The notes beneath the pieces are model-generated. The model had not been told where the DNA came from. It searched no databases and saw only the letters and a list, made by a program, of their open reading frames with translations. Made by a program: the position numbers and the translations under genes. 44,262 nt of DNA, from NCBI RefSeq assembly GCF_002237655.1, contig NZ_NOKT01000045.1, positions 1 through 44,262 on the forward strand. Direction: 5' to 3'. Below, piece after piece: positions 22,367 to 33,620 of the stretch; the stretch's first letter is position 1, and each line of letters begins with the position of its first letter. This DNA comes from Streptomyces sp. XY006 (lineage in GTDB: Bacteria > Actinomycetota > Actinomycetes > Streptomycetales > Streptomycetaceae).

Positions 22367-22401
22367 CCGGCCCGAGCCGCAAGGCTCGCGGACCGGGCCG
22401 G
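22367..22401 (-). terminator. terminator of the xylanase operon
   Basis: A stem of CCGGCCC (22367-22373) with GGGCCGG (22395-22401) encloses GAGCC-GCAA-GGCTC. It starts 11 bases after the xylanase stop codon. Confidence 0.7.
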
Positions 22402-22411
22402 CCCGCCCCGG

Positions 22412-23494
22412 CTACCTCCCCCCGAGCGCCTCCCGCAGCGCGAAGTACGCCGGCTTCGGCTGCAGCTGCTCGTCCCACGGCAGGGCCGCTCCCTCACCGG
22501 GGAAGAACGCGGGGATCCACGAGTACTTGTCGGTGTAGTCCCAGAGGGTGACCCCCACGCACCGGCGCACGGCCAGACACGCCTCGGTCAGGTCCCGGTA
22601 CCACTCGGCCTGCAGGGCCAGCTTCTCCTCGGTCGCCGGCAACTGCATCCGCACGTCGACCTCCGTCAGGGCTGTGTCGAGACCGAGCCGGGAGAAGCGG
22701 CGCAGATTGTCCTCCAGCGTCGTGGGATAGCCGTACTGGAGGGCCAGATGGGCCTGGAAGCCGATGCCGTGCAGCGGGACGCGCTGGGCCTTCAGTTCCT
22801 TGGCCAGCCGGTGGTAGGCGTCGCTCTTGGGGCCGATCCCCTCGATGTTGTAGTCGTTGAGGTACAGCTTCACCCGCGGATCGGCCTGGTGCGCCCAGCG
22901 CAGCGCGTCGGCGATGTAGCCCGGGCCCAGCGTCTTGTAGAACACCGTCTCGCGGTACGTCCCGTCCTCGTTGAACGCCTCGTTGACGACGTCCCAGGCG
23001 AAGACCTTCCCCCGGTAGTGCCGTACCTCCGTCTGGATGTGCTTCTTCAGCACGGCCCTCAGCTCCGGGGCCGTCCACTCCCGCCCGGTCAGCCACTCGG
23101 GCAGCTGGCTGTGCCAGACGAGCGTGTGGCCGCGCACCTTCTGCCGGTTGGCCCGGGCGAGGTCCACGACCTCGTCGCCCTGCAAGAAGTCGAACACCCC
23201 CTGCTCGGGCTCCGTCGCGTACCACTTCATGCCGTTGCCGGGCGTGATCTGGTCGAACTCGCTGCCGAGCAGCGCCGTGTACGGCCCGTCGGTGAGCTCG
23301 GGGTTGTCGGTGGCGCTGCCGAAGTAGCGGCCGTGACGCTGGGCCAGATCGGCGAGGGTGGGCTGCCGGTCACCCGCGTGCCGTTCACTGGCCTGCCGTT
23401 CAGGCGTGGCCTGGGCGGGCGAGCCGGCGCCGAGCCCCGCGGCGACCAGGAACACGGCGACGGCACCGGCGAGTCTGAGACGGTTCTTGCGCAT
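22412..23494 (-). CDS. secreted endo-1,4-beta-xylanase, GH10
   Basis: Hydrolyses the beta-1,4-xylan backbone outside the cell. The 360-residue product has a Sec signal peptide (MRKNRLRLAG, hydrophobic stretch, SPAQA site at about 32) and a GH10 barrel with no carbohydrate-binding module. Motifs in order: ITPGNGMKWYATEP, RGHTLVWHSQLPEWL, WDVVNEAFNEDG with acid/base Glu172, GIGFQAHL, and ALTEVDVRM with nucleophile Glu278, then GVTLWDYTDKYSW. ATG 23492-23494 follows GAGGAG by 7 bases. It is the last gene of the ABC uptake operon (53 bases after the permease), linking xylan cleavage with uptake of the products. Confidence 0.96.
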   Translation of the reverse strand: MRKNRLRLAGAVAVFLVAAGLGAGSPAQATPERQASERHAGDRQPTLADLAQRHGRYFGSATDNPELTDGPYTALLGSEFDQITPGNGMKWYATEPEQGVFDFLQGDEVVDLARANRQKVRGHTLVWHSQLPEWLTGREWTAPELRAVLKKHIQTEVRHYRGKVFAWDVVNEAFNEDGTYRETVFYKTLGPGYIADALRWAHQADPRVKLYLNDYNIEGIGPKSDAYHRLAKELKAQRVPLHGIGFQAHLALQYGYPTTLEDNLRRFSRLGLDTALTEVDVRMQLPATEEKLALQAEWYRDLTEACLAVRRCVGVTLWDYTDKYSWIPAFFPGEGAALPWDEQLQPKPAYFALREALGGR

Positions 23495-23547
23495 GGTGCG
23501 ACTCCTCACGACGGATGGGGGGCAGAGCCGTACGTCCGCGGCGCCTG

Positions 23548-24390
23548 TCAGCCCTTCGTGGCGCCCGCGGTGAGGCCACCGACGAGCTGGCGCTCGGCGA
23601 CCGAGTAGAAGGCGAGGGCGGGAACCATGGCCAGCACCAGGTAGGCGAAGACCTTGGCGTAGTCCGCGGAGTACTGCCCCTGGAACTGCTGGACACCGAT
23701 CGGCAGCGTCCACCACGTCGCGTCGGTGAACACCAGCAGCGGCAGGAAGAAGTTGTTCCAGCTCGTGACGACGGCGAGCACCGAGACCGTGCCGAGCGCC
23801 GGCCGGGCCATGGGCAGCAGCACCCGCCAGAAGAAGCCGAACGGGCCGCACCCGTCGAGCGTGGCCGCCTCCTCCAGCTCGCCGGGTATCTGCCGGAAGA
23901 AGCCGCGCAGGATGATGATGGTCATCGGCAGCCCGAACGCCGCCTGCGGAAGGATCACCCCGAGCGGGTTGTCGAGCAGCCCCAGGGACCGCAGCAGCAG
24001 GAACAGCGGCAGGGCCGCGACCGCGAACGGGAACATCAGCCCCATGGTGAACAGCGTGAACAGCAACTCCCGCCCGCGGAAGGCGAACCGCGCGAAGGAG
24101 AAGGCCGACAGCGCCGAGACCGCGACGACCAGCACGGTCGTGCCCACCGCGATCAGCGTGCTGTTCCCGATCAGCCGCCAGAAGTCCCCCGAGGCGAGGA
24201 TCCCGGTGTAGTTGGAGGTCACCCACGATTCCGGCAGCCCGACGGGGTTGCGGGAGAGCTCGTCGGTGGACTTGAAACCGGAGAGCGCGGCGTAGAGCAG
24301 GGGCACGGCCATGACCGCGCCGACGACGACCAGGACGAGGTGCAGGCTCCACAGCTTCCCGCCCCCGCGGGTCTTGCGACTGACCGTCAC
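23548..24390 (-). CDS. sugar ABC transporter permease, MalG type
   Basis: A 280-residue inner-membrane permease of the carbohydrate (CUT1) family with six helices. The N-terminus has a hydrophilic start, one helix (LWSLHLVLVVVGAVMAVPLLYAALSGFKS) and a large periplasmic loop. The cytosolic EAA loop reads PGELEEAATLDGCGPFGFFWRVLLPMARP, which couples to the shared ATPase (MsiK in Streptomyces, encoded elsewhere). Its start overlaps the stop of the partner permease by four bases (ATGA), so translation is coupled. With the binding lipoprotein and xylanase it forms a four-gene xylo-oligosaccharide uptake operon. Confidence 0.93.
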   Translation of the reverse strand: MTVSRKTRGGGKLWSLHLVLVVVGAVMAVPLLYAALSGFKSTDELSRNPVGLPESWVTSNYTGILASGDFWRLIGNSTLIAVGTTVLVVAVSALSAFSFARFAFRGRELLFTLFTMGLMFPFAVAALPLFLLLRSLGLLDNPLGVILPQAAFGLPMTIIILRGFFRQIPGELEEAATLDGCGPFGFFWRVLLPMARPALGTVSVLAVVTSWNNFFLPLLVFTDATWWTLPIGVQQFQGQYSADYAKVFAYLVLAMVPALAFYSVAERQLVGGLTAGATKG

Positions 24391-25385
24391 TTTCCGTCAC
24401 CCCGCATGGTGGTGGTGGCTCCTTCGAGGTCGCGCCGGAGCACGAACCGCTGGTAGGCGAGGGCGAAGACGAGACTGATGGCGAACATGGCCACACTGAT
24501 CGCGCTGGCGTAGCCGACCTGGTAGCGCTTGAAGCCGTACTGGAACATGGTCACGGCCATGGTCTCGGAGTGGTGGTCCGGGCCACCGGCAGTGGTGACC
24601 CACACCAGGTCGAAGAGCTGGATCGACCCGATGACCGACAGGAAGACGCTGATGCGCAGGGTGGGCGCCAGCAGCGGCAGGGTCACATTGCGGAAGCGCT
24701 GCCAGGGACCGGCCCCGTCGATGAGCGCCGCCTCCGTCAGCTCCTTGGGCACGGCCTGGAGCCCGGCCAGGTACAGCATCATGTGGAAGCCGAAGTACTT
24801 CCACATCATGACCAGGAACAGGGTCGCCATGACCGTGGACGGATCGGCGAACCACTCCCCGCCCAGCCCTTCCAGCCCGATCCTGCCGAGGACCTGGTCG
24901 GCGAAGCCGTCGTCCGGGGCGAAGATCATGCCGAACAGGATTCCGGTGATCGCCTCGGACAGGACGTACGGCGCGAAGAAGAGCATCCGGTACACCGCCC
25001 GGCCGCGCATCCGCTGGTTGAGCAGCACGGCCATGGCGAGCGCGAACGGCAGTTGCAGCGCGAGCGAGAGCACCACCAGCACCAGACAGCGCCACAGGTC
25101 GCCCAGGAACACCTCGTCCTGGAAGAGCCGGGTGAAGTTCTCACCGCCGACGTAGTCGGAGGGCATGCCGAAGCCGCCCCACCGGAAGAACGCCGCGTAC
25201 AGGGCGAACAGCATCGGCAGCAGCACGAGCCCGATGAACAGCACCAGGGCGGGCAGCTGGAAGCCGGTGGCCGTCAGCCAGTTCAGGGTGCGTCGCCGGG
25301 CCCGCCCCCGACCTCGGTCGGCGACCGGCGGCGGCGGACCGGTGTCGGGGCCGGACTGCTTGCTCGGCAGGAACGTGGACGTCAT
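24387..25385 (-). CDS. sugar ABC transporter permease, MalF type
   Basis: A 332-residue inner-membrane permease. A cytosolic, Arg/Pro-rich N-terminus of about 40 residues precedes helix 1 (FQLPALVLFIGLVLLPMLFALYAAFF), followed by five more helices. The EAA loop reads VPKELTEAALIDGAGPWQRFRNVTLPLLAPTL. It pairs with the MalG-type permease that overlaps it by four bases. It starts only 6 bases after the stop of the binding-protein gene. No ATPase gene is in the operon, as is normal for Streptomyces CUT1 systems that share one MsiK ATPase. Confidence 0.93.
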   Translation of the reverse strand: MTSTFLPSKQSGPDTGPPPPVADRGRGRARRRTLNWLTATGFQLPALVLFIGLVLLPMLFALYAAFFRWGGFGMPSDYVGGENFTRLFQDEVFLGDLWRCLVLVVLSLALQLPFALAMAVLLNQRMRGRAVYRMLFFAPYVLSEAITGILFGMIFAPDDGFADQVLGRIGLEGLGGEWFADPSTVMATLFLVMMWKYFGFHMMLYLAGLQAVPKELTEAALIDGAGPWQRFRNVTLPLLAPTLRISVFLSVIGSIQLFDLVWVTTAGGPDHHSETMAVTMFQYGFKRYQVGYASAISVAMFAISLVFALAYQRFVLRRDLEGATTTMRGDGK

Positions 25386-25391
25386 CGCCGG

Positions 25392-26687
25392 CTACTGCTC
25401 TTCCTTCGCGGTCTTGGTGACGGACTGCGCGACCTGCTCGGGTGACCGGGAACCCGATATGAGCGCGGCGACACTGTCGTTGACCTCCTGGCCGACGGCG
25501 GGCGCGTACGCCTGGTCGAGGTAGAGCTGGAAGCCGGTGGCCTTCTTCAGCTCGGCCTGCACGGCCTTGATGTTGGGGTCCGCGATGGCGCTCTCGGCCG
25601 CCGGGACGACGGGCAGGACCCCGGTCTTCTTCACCAGCTCCCGGTCGGTGGCCTCCGAGGCGAAGAACTTCAGGAAGTCGACGGCTGCCTGCGGGGCGTC
25701 CCGGCGCAGGGCGTGTCCGCCGCCTCCGCCGAACACCTCGGTGATGGCCCCCCGGCCGCCCTCGACCGCGGGGAACGGAAAGAACCCGAGGTCCTTGCCG
25801 AGTCCCTTGCCGGCGTCGGCCTGGACCACGGGGGCCCACTGGCCCATGAGCTCCATGGCCGCCTTGCCGTTGCCGACGGTGGCGGCCTGGCCGGTGGGGC
25901 TGGAGTAGGCCGCGCCGAGGAAGCCCTTCTGGAAGGGCTGGAGGCCGACGAGTTCCTTCAGGTGCTCGCCCGCCTCGACGAAGGGCGCGCCGGTGAAGTC
26001 CTTGTCCTCGTAGGCCTTCTGCAGCGCCTCGGCACCGGCGGTGCGCATCGCCAGATACGCCCAGTAGTACATGCCGGGCCACTTCTCCTTGCCGGCCAGG
26101 GCGAGGGGCGTGATGCGGGCCGACTTGAGCTTGCGCACGGCGTCGAGGAAGCCGCTCCAGGTGGTCGGGGGCTCGCTGATGCCGGCCTTCGCGAAGTGCG
26201 CCTTGTTGTACCAGAAGCCGATCATGCCGATGTCGAACGGGACGCCGTAGGCCTTGTCGTCGATCAGGTACGGCTCCCGGGCGACCGGCAGCAGGGCGTC
26301 GCCCCAGGGCTTGGTGCGGTCCGTGAGGTCCTCGACGAGCCCGGCGTCGACCTGCTGCCGCAGGACTCCGCCGCCCCAGGTGTGGAAGATGTCGGGCAGC
26401 TTCCCGGAGGAGGTCAGAGCCGTCATCTTCGACTTGTAGGCGTCGTTCTCCAGCTGGACGATCTTCACCTTGACGGTGGGGTTCTGCGCCTCGAACTTGC
26501 GCGCGAGAGCTGCCCAGACGCTCTTGGTCGGTTCGGTGGTGGAGATGTTCCACCATTCGATCGTGGTCGTCCCGGACGACCCTCCGTCCGAGTCCCCGCC
26601 GCATGCGGTCAGTGCCGTCATTCCCAGACCGGCCGCGGCGGAGGCCGCCAGAAAGCCGCGGCGGGACAGTGCCGGGTCGCCCATCAT
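25392..26687 (-). CDS. xylo-oligosaccharide-type ABC substrate-binding lipoprotein
   Basis: A 431-residue family-1 sugar-binding protein, first gene of the operon. The N-terminus has a twin-arginine signal (LSRRGFLAAS) ending in a lipobox LTAC (Cys 29), so it is exported and lipid-anchored. The mature protein begins with TTTIEWWNISTTEPTKSVWAALARKFEAQNP, typical of CUT1 binding proteins. VPFDIGMIGFWYNKAHFAKAGI and AAMELMGQWAPV are further family blocks. A xylanase downstream suggests xylo-oligosaccharides as ligand, as for the BxlE type; this is inferred from context. GAGGAG precedes ATG. A LacI-type palindrome overlaps that ribosome site. Confidence 0.93.
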   Translation of the reverse strand: MMGDPALSRRGFLAASAAAGLGMTALTACGGDSDGGSSGTTTIEWWNISTTEPTKSVWAALARKFEAQNPTVKVKIVQLENDAYKSKMTALTSSGKLPDIFHTWGGGVLRQQVDAGLVEDLTDRTKPWGDALLPVAREPYLIDDKAYGVPFDIGMIGFWYNKAHFAKAGISEPPTTWSGFLDAVRKLKSARITPLALAGKEKWPGMYYWAYLAMRTAGAEALQKAYEDKDFTGAPFVEAGEHLKELVGLQPFQKGFLGAAYSSPTGQAATVGNGKAAMELMGQWAPVVQADAGKGLGKDLGFFPFPAVEGGRGAITEVFGGGGGHALRRDAPQAAVDFLKFFASEATDRELVKKTGVLPVVPAAESAIADPNIKAVQAELKKATGFQLYLDQAYAPAVGQEVNDSVAALISGSRSPEQVAQSVTKTAKEEQ

Positions 26688-26693
26688 GCTCCT

Positions 26694-26704
26694 CGAAAGT
26701 TTCG
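26694..26704. promoter_or_regulatory. LacI-type operator overlapping the ribosome site of the uptake operon
   Basis: CGAAAGTTTCG is an odd-centred palindrome, perfect out to 26693-26705. It resembles the CGAA-N-TTCG sites reported for BxlR/xylanase regulators of Streptomyces. It begins 7 bases upstream of the ATG at 26687 and overlaps GAGGAG. Confidence 0.65.
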
Positions 26705-26735
26705 AATGAGATTCAGAAAGATGCGTTGATGCCGC

Positions 26736-26765
26736 ACCCTAGAGACAGCCGGTAAACGGTGGCAA
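26736..26765 (-). promoter_or_regulatory. sigma-70 type promoter of the uptake operon
   Basis: On the minus strand TTGCCA (26760-26765), an 18-base spacer and TAGGGT (26736-26741) form a good HrdB-type promoter. It would give a leader of about 40 bases before ATG 26687, with the palindrome at 26694-26704 inside it. Confidence 0.6.
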
Positions 26766-26816
26766 CCCCTTGTACACAGTGAATCTTTGCTCGCCACGAG
26801 GACCTCAGGGGCCTGC

Positions 26817-26848
26817 CGAAACATTCGATCAGAGCGACGAACTTTCCG
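26817..26848. promoter_or_regulatory. two upstream half-matching LacI-type sites
   Basis: CGAAACATTCG (26817-26827) and CGAACTTTCCG (26838-26848) resemble the operator at 26694 and have centres 21 bases apart. They lie upstream of the promoter and could allow looping. The rest of the 26688-27099 gap holds this control region and a 6-base stem (27046-27067) before the APC gene, with no other gene. Confidence 0.4.
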
Positions 26849-27099
26849 GATCAGACCATCACGCTGCGTGCCCACCCCGAAGCCGACCCCTCACCACCCC
26901 GCCCCGCCCCGGGCAGAGCCGCCCCACACCTCCTCACCAGGTCTTTCCACCCCGACGTCCGTCCTTGCCGCCAGTCTTAACGGAAGCTTGACGCGCACGG
27001 CCCCCACATTCGCAGGCCAGGGCATCACGCTCCGCTTACGCTGATCCGGCCGTCCAGTGATGGCCGGAACCAGCGGATCCGCACATCGGGAGTACGACG

Positions 27100-29085
27100 A
27101 TGGCCACCACCGAGCAGCCGCCGAGCCGTACAGAGCCCGCTCCACGCAGCCGCCTGCGCGCCTGGCTGCTGGAGGGCCTGTCCGACATGGGCAGGAACGG
27201 CGGCCGCACCGGATCGGGCGCCGAGCCCGAAGCTCCCGAAGCTCCCCCTCAGGGCCAGCCCTGGTGGCGCGTGATGTGCCTGACCGGCGTCGACTACTTC
27301 TCCACCCTCGGCTACCAGCCGGGCATCGCCGCGCTGGCGGCCGGGCTGCTGTCACCCATCGCGACGATCGTCCTTGTCGTCGTCACCCTGGCCGGCGCGC
27401 TGCCGGTCTATCGCAGGGTCGCCCAGGAGAGCCCGCACGGCGAGGGCTCGATCGCGATGCTGGAGCGGCTGCTCTCCTTCTGGCAGGGCAAGCTGTTCGT
27501 ACTGACCCTGCTGGGCTTCGCCGCCACCGACTTCCTCATCACCATCACGCTCTCGGCCGCCGACGCATCCACCCACCTGGTGGAGAACCCCCACCTCACC
27601 GGCGTCCTGCACGACCGTCAGATGCTGATCACCCTCCTCCTGGTGGCACTGCTCGGCGCCGTGTTCCTCAAGGGCTTCCTGGAGGCGATCGGCGTCGCCG
27701 TCGCCCTCGTCGGCGCCTACCTCGCACTGAACGCGGTCGTGGTGGTGGTCGGCCTCTACCACGTCGCCACCGCGGGCCATGTGGTCACCGACTGGTCCGG
27801 CGCCCTGACCACCCAGCACGGCAACGTCTTCGTCATGATCGGCGTGGCCCTGCTCGTCTTCCCGAAGCTGGCCCTCGGTCTGTCCGGGTTCGAGACGGGC
27901 GTCGCCGTGATGCCGCACGTCAAGGGCGACCCGGACGACACCGAGGCACGTCCGGCGGGCCGCATCCGCGACACCCGGAAGCTGCTCACCACGGCCGCTG
28001 TCATCATGAGCGTCTTCCTGATCACGACCAGCTTCATCACCACCCTTCTGATCCCGGCGAAGGAGTTCGAACCAGGCGGCCAGGCCAACGGCCGCGCCCT
28101 GGCGTTCCTGGCGCACGACTACCTGGGCAACACCTTCGGGACCGTCTACGACGCCTCCACGATCGCCATCCTGTGGTTCGCCGGCGCCTCCGCCATGGCC
28201 GGCCTGCTCAACCTGATGCCGCGCTACCTCCCCCGGTACGGCATGGCCCCGCACTGGGCCAGGGCCGTCCGCCCGATGGTCATCGTCTTCACCCTGATCG
28301 GCTTCCTGGTCACCTGGATCTTCGACGCCGACGTCGACGCGCAGGGCGGCGCCTACGCCACCGGTGTGCTGGTCCTGATCAGCTCCGCCGCGATCGCGGT
28401 GACCATCGCCGCCCGCAAGGCCGGACAGCGGAACTGGACCATCGCCTTCGCGGTCATCGCCGCGGTGTTCCTCTACACGACCGTCGTGAATGTGATCGAG
28501 CGCCCGGACGGCGTGAAGATCGGCGCCTGCTTCATCGCCGGCATCATCCTCGTCTCTCTGCTGTCACGTCTGGCCCGCGCCTTCGAGCTCCGCGTGACCG
28601 GCGTGACGCTCGACGACGTGGCGGACGGCTTCGTCCGGGACATGGCCAGCCGCCGCATGCGGTTCATCGCCAACGAGCCCGACCGGCGTGACATCGCCGA
28701 GTACCGCGACAAGATCGAGCAGATCCGGCACGACAACGACGTGCCCGGGCCGGAGGATTTCGTCTTCGTCGAGGTGACGGTGACCGACCCGTCCGAGTTC
28801 GAGGCGGGCGTGACCGTGCGCGGCGAGGTCCTGCACGACCGCTACCGCGTCCTCACCCTGGAGTCGTCCTCCGTCCCCAACGCGCTGGCGGCTCTCCTGC
28901 TGCACGTCCGCGACACGACCGGCCGCACCCCGCACATCTACTTCGAGTGGACCGAAGGCGGCCCCTTCGCCAACCTGCTGCGCTTCCTCCTGTTCAGCCA
29001 GGGCGAGGTCGCTCCCGTGACCCGCGAGATCCTGCGCGAGGCGGAACCGGACCGGGCCCGGCGACCGAGGGTGCACGTGGGCTGA
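27100..29085 (+). CDS. APC-superfamily transporter with cytosolic C-terminal domain
   Basis: A 661-residue membrane protein. A hydrophilic N-terminus of about 60 residues precedes about twelve helices (about 65-490), beginning PWWRVMCLTGVDYFSTLGYQPGIAALAAG with the unwound helix-1 motif of the APC fold. A soluble C-terminal part of about 160 residues follows: LRVTGVTLDDVADGFVRDMASRRMRFIANEP and DFVFVEVTVTDPSEFEAGVTVRGEVLHDRYRVLTLESSSVPNALAALLLHVRD. This layout resembles the KUP/KimA-like branch (potassium uptake) more than plain amino-acid permeases, but the substrate is not proven. GGGAG lies 9 bases before ATG. No c-di-AMP riboswitch is recognised upstream. Confidence 0.85.
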   Translation: MATTEQPPSRTEPAPRSRLRAWLLEGLSDMGRNGGRTGSGAEPEAPEAPPQGQPWWRVMCLTGVDYFSTLGYQPGIAALAAGLLSPIATIVLVVVTLAGALPVYRRVAQESPHGEGSIAMLERLLSFWQGKLFVLTLLGFAATDFLITITLSAADASTHLVENPHLTGVLHDRQMLITLLLVALLGAVFLKGFLEAIGVAVALVGAYLALNAVVVVVGLYHVATAGHVVTDWSGALTTQHGNVFVMIGVALLVFPKLALGLSGFETGVAVMPHVKGDPDDTEARPAGRIRDTRKLLTTAAVIMSVFLITTSFITTLLIPAKEFEPGGQANGRALAFLAHDYLGNTFGTVYDASTIAILWFAGASAMAGLLNLMPRYLPRYGMAPHWARAVRPMVIVFTLIGFLVTWIFDADVDAQGGAYATGVLVLISSAAIAVTIAARKAGQRNWTIAFAVIAAVFLYTTVVNVIERPDGVKIGACFIAGIILVSLLSRLARAFELRVTGVTLDDVADGFVRDMASRRMRFIANEPDRRDIAEYRDKIEQIRHDNDVPGPEDFVFVEVTVTDPSEFEAGVTVRGEVLHDRYRVLTLESSSVPNALAALLLHVRDTTGRTPHIYFEWTEGGPFANLLRFLLFSQGEVAPVTREILREAEPDRARRPRVHVG

Positions 29086-29098
29086 GCCGGCAGCCACC

Positions 29099-29674
29099 TC
29101 AGCGTCTGGCGAGGCCCCGGCGGCGGGGGCGCACCACTATCTGCCCATACTCGATCTCACCGGTGATCCGCACGCGCAGCACGACGGGTGCGTCGGCGGC
29201 GCGGCGCTCCCTGACCGCGGAGTAGTTCGTCACGAGCCCGGCCGTGTCCACCACGATGCCGGGCCTGGTCACCAGCTTGAGGGCACCGGCACGCAGGTCC
29301 AGGTCGATGTGGAGGCTGTCGTGCGTGATCACCGCGTCGGTAAAGTCGAGCGTCACCTCACCCCAGGCCGAGCGGATCTCCAGACGCCGCGGCACCACCC
29401 AGGCGTCGGCGCGCCCGGTCGAGGAACCCACCTGCTCGATCCGCATGACCTCCTCGAAGCCGGTGTCCACCACCGTCTCGGGCAGATCCGAGGTCAGCAC
29501 CGCGAGCTCCCCCAGCGTGCGGGCGGACAGCGCGGCCTCCAGCCGCTCGTCGAGCTCTTCCAGTGTCAGCCGGCCGTCACCCGCGGCCACACGCAGCACG
29601 TCCACGGTCCGGTCCCGGTCCGCGTGCGAGGCCCTCACCTCAAGTGATCCACCACTGCGCACGAGCTCCCCCAT
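29099..29674 (-). CDS. DUF1707 domain protein
   Basis: A 191-residue soluble protein. The N-terminal module SLEVRASHADRDRTVDVLRVAAGDGRLTLEELDERLEAALSARTLGELAVLTSDLP (about 9-65) is the actinobacterial DUF1707 domain. The C-terminal half (RRLEIRSAWGEVTLDFTDAVITHDSLHIDLDLRAGALKLVTRPGIVVDTAGL) is a beta-rich repeat like the cell-wall-active antibiotics response (LiaF-type) fold. It has no signal or membrane helix. Start ATG 29672-29674 fits the usual N-terminus (MGELVRSGGS); the ribosome site is weak. It converges with the APC transporter gene, 13 bases apart. Function is unknown; envelope-stress sensing is a guess from the fold. Confidence 0.85.
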   Translation of the reverse strand: MGELVRSGGSLEVRASHADRDRTVDVLRVAAGDGRLTLEELDERLEAALSARTLGELAVLTSDLPETVVDTGFEEVMRIEQVGSSTGRADAWVVPRRLEIRSAWGEVTLDFTDAVITHDSLHIDLDLRAGALKLVTRPGIVVDTAGLVTNYSAVRERRAADAPVVLRVRITGEIEYGQIVVRPRRRGLARR

Positions 29675-29890
29675 CACACCCACCCCGATCCTTCGGCCGA
29701 CGCACCCTGCGACTTCCGACACGACTAACGCTATATCGCGTCATAGCCTCCGGCCATCCCCCGATCAGGTCAATCCGCGAGAGCCTGGCGACGGCGATCA
29801 CCGCCAGGCTGCGATCACCGCAAGGCCGTGGGACGACGAAGGTCGCATCGCCCACCGCCCCACCGGAGCACCCCTCGCCACCACACGACA

Positions 29891-29918
29891 GAGGGGCCCC
29901 GCAGACGCGGAGCCCCTC
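29891..29918 (-). terminator. terminator of gcvP
   Basis: GAGGGGC-C-CCGC (29891-29902) pairs with GCGG-A-GCCCCTC (29907-29918), with one internal mismatch and loop AGAC, 53 bases after the gcvP stop. A second perfect 9-base stem (AGCCTGGCG 29782-29790 / 29802-29810) lies further downstream. The remaining gap before the DUF1707 gene holds that gene's promoter region and nothing else recognised. Confidence 0.7.
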
Positions 29919-29970
29919 CATAAACCGTTCGGCAGACCAGCCCACCCGGCAGACCAGCGAACTCGCCGGA

Positions 29971-32856
<2,886 letters not shown>

Positions 32857-32918
32857 GGGCGGAGGCCTCCTGGTCTGACACGACCTTCGAGGGGCACCAC
32901 GGCGCGGGTACCCGGACG

Positions 32919-33123
32919 GCCTCCCCCTCTGTCATCTCAACCTGAGAGCTTCACCGGATCGCCCGAAAGCGTCCGGCTTTCACCGTCGGTGAGAGCGGAA
33001 GCCGTCGACACCCGCTCTTCTTTCCAGAGTGACCTCGTCCGTGCGGTACGTGTGCCTGAGAGATTCCGGGGAGGATTTGCTCCTTCGGCGCCTCCGATGG
33101 TGTCCGGAGGACTCTCCCGCACG
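32919..33123 (-). promoter_or_regulatory. tandem glycine riboswitch
   Basis: Two aptamers of the gcvT class in a row on the minus strand. Aptamer 1 (about 33123-33021) has GGGAGAGT, the core CGCCGAAGGAGCAA, CTCTCAGG and the closing ACTCTGGAAAG. Aptamer 2 (about 33014-32919) has GAGCGGG, GGTGAAAGCCGG, CTTTCGGG, GAAGCTCTCAGG and GACAGAGGGGGAGG. The short linker between aptamers and the location in the gcvP leader are typical. A TACGCT element (33142-33147) could be the -10 of the promoter. Confidence 0.95.
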
Positions 33124-33242
33124 GGGTCAGCAGCCGTTGCCAGCGTACCAGCGAGGTCAACGCACGAACCTTCGAGTGGCCGCCTCCTCGATTGTGCCGT
33201 TTTGTAGTGCTTACGGATGAGTTGCGACCCTGTGGAGGTCCC

Positions 33243-33620
33243 GTGCGTACCGATATCGATCCGCGCAACCTGATCGGCCGCAAGGCATTCGACCGCAACG
33301 GAACCAGGATCGGCACGATCGACGAGGTCTACCTCGACGACGCCACCGGCGAGCCGGAGTGGGCGGCCATACGGACCGGCCTGTTCAGCAGGGACGCGTT
33401 CGTCCCCCTGGAGCCCAGCGAGCTTATCGAGGGCGCCCTCCACGTCCCCTTCGAACGCGCCCTGATCAAGGACGCCCCCGACTTCGGCGTGGGCCGTCAC
33501 CTCTCCCCCGAGCAGGAACTCCAGCTCTACCACCACTACGGCCTGGACATCGCCGCCCCTCCCCCGCTCCCCGATCACGAGTTCGGCAAGCTGGCGGGCT
33601 CCGACGAGCAGACGACCTGA
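33243..33620 (+). CDS. PRC-barrel domain protein
   Basis: A 125-residue soluble protein. The core NLIGRKAFDRNGTRIGTIDEVYLDDATGEPEWAAIRTGLFSRDAFVPLEPSELIEGALHVPFERALIKDAPDF is a PRC-barrel, a small beta-barrel found in RimM and photosynthetic reaction-centre H subunits that usually mediates protein contacts. It ends with LSPEQELQLYHHYGLD. Actinobacteria carry many such stand-alone PRC proteins of unknown role, some fused to stress domains. GTG 33243 has GGAGGT just upstream; a start at 33192 lies in the promoter. Its last 46 bases overlap the convergent polymerase IV gene. Confidence 0.88.
   Translation: MRTDIDPRNLIGRKAFDRNGTRIGTIDEVYLDDATGEPEWAAIRTGLFSRDAFVPLEPSELIEGALHVPFERALIKDAPDFGVGRHLSPEQELQLYHHYGLDIAAPPPLPDHEFGKLAGSDEQTT

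Noticed and set aside
26850..27099. c-di-AMP (ydaO-type) riboswitch before the APC transporter
   Set aside because: None of the conserved ydaO core segments could be found; only a short 6-base stem is present.
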